From assembly GCA_021827285.1 (NCBI GenBank), contig JAKAWM010000225.1:1-5307 (forward strand): DNA of 5,307 nucleotides, written 5' to 3'. Below are positions 5,102 through 5,307 of this stretch, in pieces; the stretch's first letter is position 1; the number at the start of each line of letters is the position of its first letter. The notes below the pieces were generated by a model. The model did not search any database. It saw only the letters and a list, made by a program, of their open reading frames with translations, and was not told the origin of the DNA. The stretch is from Actinomycetes bacterium. Its GTDB lineage: Bacteria > Actinomycetota > Acidimicrobiia > Acidimicrobiales > Palsa-688. A program made the translations under genes and the position numbers.

Positions 5102-5307
5102 TGGGGTTTTCCTCCTCCGTCGTGAGGGTTGTGGTGTGGTGACCATCGAGTCTTGCAAGGCTCGGCCCTTCACGGCGGGGCGGGGAGCCCCGCTCCTATC
5201 TTTCGCAGCTGCCACGCCGACCTCCCCGGTAGGCGCCGGCCCACCACCGGGCCCGTCACGCGGGAGCCGCCAAGCGCTCCTTCATCCCATCACTTCCCGT
5301 CCCGCCT
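5102..5307 (-). ncRNA. Structured 5' flank of the IS110 transposase; candidate bridge RNA
   Basis: In IS110-group elements the noncoding RNA that pairs with target and donor DNA is encoded upstream of the transposase. This flank has no credible gene and contains several hairpins in a row: CCCGGT/ACCGGG (5225-5230 and 5246-5251), two mutually exclusive ones at GCGGGG-AG-CCCCGC (5180-5193) and GGAGC-CCC-GCTCC (5184-5196), and an 18-base near-palindrome CGAG...CTTGCAAG...CTCG (5147-5164). The transposase Shine-Dalgarno follows at about 5111-5118. In IS1111-group relatives the RNA lies at the other end, so the 3612-4087 side must also be considered. Guide loops cannot be assigned without the element ends. 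Confidence 0.35.

Larger units (their letters stand above)
4088..5307 (-). mobile_element. IS110-family insertion sequence (ends not resolved)
   Basis: The element contains at least the transposase gene and its 5' flank. IS110-family elements lack conventional terminal inverted repeats and usually make no target duplication, so neither end can be placed by eye. The upstream end probably lies within or just beyond the right edge of the window. The downstream end lies somewhere left of 4088 and may reach into the palindrome-rich stretch. Confidence 0.65.

Noticed and set aside
5102..5215. 38-codon N-terminal extension of the transposase frame
   Set aside because: The family begins close to YVGID, a strong GGAGGAGG supports ATG 5101, and the extension reads as unrelated Arg/Pro-rich sequence over hairpin-forming DNA.
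1..5307. CRISPR array, toxin-antitoxin pair or defence system
   Set aside because: No regularly spaced direct repeats, cas-like proteins or typical toxin/antitoxin domains are visible.

Overview
This is a high-G+C window with long antisense shadow frames. The transposase, the YfhO-type tail and the small Cys-rich protein resemble actinobacterial (Actinomycetota) proteins; that assignment is from recognition, not from a search. Every gene I can defend lies on the minus strand, and gene density is low for a bacterium. With an insertion sequence and two gene remnants also present, it looks like an accessory or decaying chromosomal region.

Layout from left to right. 1-579 (minus) is the N-terminal part of a phosphoribosyltransferase-fold protein that runs off the left edge. 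It has a strong Shine-Dalgarno and a small inverted repeat upstream. 807-1226 (minus) is the C-terminal tail of a large YfhO-type membrane protein whose body is missing. 1317-1565 (minus) is the C-terminal tail of an ankyrin-repeat protein. 1646-2059 and 2052-2789 (both minus) form a translationally coupled pair: an intact ankyrin-repeat protein followed by an NTF2/SnoaL-like protein, overlapping by 8 bases. 2953-3174 (minus) is a small secreted or membrane-tethered Cys-rich protein.

3175-4087 holds no gene I can support. It does contain a clear minus-strand intrinsic terminator (3585-3611), a 12-bp perfect inverted repeat (3670-3725) and several other palindromes. It is either the 3' flank of the insertion sequence or an unannotated RNA locus. 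4088-5101 (minus) is an apparently full-length IS110-family (DEDD) transposase. 5102-5307 is its structured 5' noncoding flank, where IS110-group elements are expected to encode their bridge RNA.

Functional links are limited. The ankyrin and NTF2-like proteins are probably co-produced. The IS110 transposase and its flank form a mobile unit. The YfhO and ankyrin tails look like debris of past rearrangement. The best candidates for something undescribed are the terminator-bounded, palindrome-rich segment 3585-4087, the IS110 5' flank, the small CxCx3CxC protein, and the edge-truncated phosphoribosyltransferase.
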